The position numbers and the translations under genes are program-made. From NCBI GenBank assembly GCA_030536675.1, contig JAUNPM010000104.1, positions 1 to 6,029 of the forward strand: DNA of 6,029 nucleotides, in the 5' to 3' direction. This DNA comes from Clostridia bacterium. GTDB taxonomy: Bacteria; Bacillota; Clostridia; Lachnospirales; CAG-274. Positions 5,221-6,029 of the stretch are shown here, piece by piece; within the stretch, counting starts at the first letter, position 1; every line of letters starts with the position of its first letter. The notes under the pieces were generated by a model. That model made no database searches. It saw only the letters and a list, made by a program, of their open reading frames with translations, and was not told where the DNA came from.

Positions 5221-6029
5221 TTATATTTTAGCCACTATGACGCAGCTGCCCTGTGCCTTACACATAACCTTAATACAGCCGTTCTCAGCCGTATAAAGCT
5301 GATCCTCTCTGTCCCAAGAGCCTTCTCCCGATTGAATGATGCGGTTAAAAAGAGTGCCGTTTGGAGCTTCGACCCTCCATACGGGAACAATAACCTCTTG
5401 GGAAGTATCATTGTTATTTAATACAACGATTATTTTTTCATCTTCAGTCCATCTTCCGTAACACATAATGCCATAGCTCATATAAAGATAATCAAGGGAG
5501 CCGAAAGCAAATGCCCTATATCTTTTGTGTATCTTTATAAGCGTCTTATAATAATCAAGTATCTCTCTGTCCTCTCTCCCCCACGGATATGTTCTTCTGT
5601 TGTCAGGATCGGTCCAGCCCGTAAGCCCCGCCTCATCTCCGTAATATATTGTGGGCGCGCCTATCCAAGTCATTTGAAAGGTAATAGCTTCTTTCATAAT
5701 ATCTTTGTTTATTCCTGTATCTGCTTCCTGTGCACCCATTGTATGAAGCCTGCCGACCTTTTTATTTGTTCTGGTCAAAAATCTGGAATGATCGTGATTT
5801 GAAAGCTCATTCATTGCCGATGCAAGGCTTTCAAAGCTGAAACGTGACATATAATATCTCATTTTAGCCTCAAAATCACCTGCATTATTATATTTATCTG
5901 CCGAACTTTGTTCACTGTGCTTTTCCATACCCGTAAGGAACCATGTAATAGGCTCCATAAAAGCATCATAATTCATAACGGTATCCCATTGATCTCCGCA
6001 AAGCCAGTCTTTGGGGTCTCCATAATGCT
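5221..6029 (-). CDS. GH13 alpha-amylase/neopullulanase-type glycosidase, C-terminal part (5' end outside window)
   Basis: The reading frame stays open to the window edge, adding 17 residues (HYGDPKDWLCGDQWDTV) before the internal methionine at 5974-5976, so the gene starts beyond the window; about 268 residues are visible. They are the end of the catalytic barrel and the C-terminal beta domain of an alpha-glucan hydrolase. GDQWDTVMNY precedes barrel strand 6 helices in cyclomaltodextrinase/neopullulanase-like GH13 enzymes. SNHDHSRFLTRTN holds conserved region IV, whose Asp stabilises the transition state, and GAPTIYYGDEAGLTGWTDPDNRRTYPW is the region VII signature. The sequence from about KIIVVLNNND to GSCVIVAKI is the beta-sandwich end. 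The catalytic nucleophile and acid regions lie upstream, outside view, so activity and signal peptide cannot be judged. Likely substrates are maltodextrins, starch or pullulan; the exact specificity is unknown. It ends 117 bases before yajC and is probably a separate transcript. Confidence 0.9.
   Translation of the reverse strand, partial: HYGDPKDWLCGDQWDTVMNYDAFMEPITWFLTGMEKHSEQSSADKYNNAGDFEAKMRYYMSRFSFESLASAMNELSNHDHSRFLTRTNKKVGRLHTMGAQEADTGINKDIMKEAITFQMTWIGAPTIYYGDEAGLTGWTDPDNRRTYPWGREDREILDYYKTLIKIHKRYRAFAFGSLDYLYMSYGIMCYGRWTEDEKIIVVLNNNDTSQEVIVPVWRVEAPNGTLFNRIIQSGEGSWDREDQLYTAENGCIKVMCKAQGSCVIVAKI

Noticed and set aside
5527..5802. Plus-strand open frame of 91 codons inside the glycoside hydrolase gene
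   Set aside because: It is antisense to conserved GH13 regions, with no start signal or domain.

Overview
The window is AT-rich DNA (roughly 35-40% GC by eye) with strong AGGAGG-type ribosome binding sites, sigma-A-like promoters and intrinsic terminators. The protein families point to a Gram-positive anaerobe of the Clostridia, most likely Lachnospiraceae or a close relative; this placement is an inference from protein character, not from a marker-gene match. No mobile element, CRISPR array, tRNA or rRNA was seen.

Layout: one plus-strand gene at the left end, a small XRE-type helix-turn-helix regulator (100-498), has its own promoter and a clear intrinsic terminator. Everything else is on the minus strand and reads right to left. 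At the right edge is the C-terminal part of a GH13 alpha-amylase/neopullulanase-type enzyme (5221 to the window end, truncated). Next is yajC (4681-5103), with a near-consensus promoter upstream and a GC-rich hairpin terminator downstream, so it looks like a single-gene unit. After the terminator comes a tightly packed run of five genes: rnz (RNase Z), an ECF-type sigma factor, a small two-helix membrane protein, tsaD, and a class I/II PLP aminotransferase of the DapL-like group. The gaps are 26 nt, 0 nt, an 8-nt overlap, and 28 nt, so the five are probably co-transcribed.

How the genes fit together: rnz and tsaD both act on tRNA (3'-end maturation and the t6A37 modification). They flank a sigma factor and a membrane protein whose translation is coupled to it and which could be its anti-sigma factor, although it has no zinc-binding anti-sigma motif. 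A perfect inverted repeat (TTTAAAC-CCAC-GTTTAAA) lies just upstream of the rnz ribosome binding site, over a possible -10 element, and is the best candidate for an operator controlling the five-gene run. The most interesting part of the window is this sigma/membrane-protein pair inside a tRNA-maturation operon with a possible operator at its head. The other genes look like ordinary core-genome functions, and no clearly new system could be demonstrated from sequence alone.
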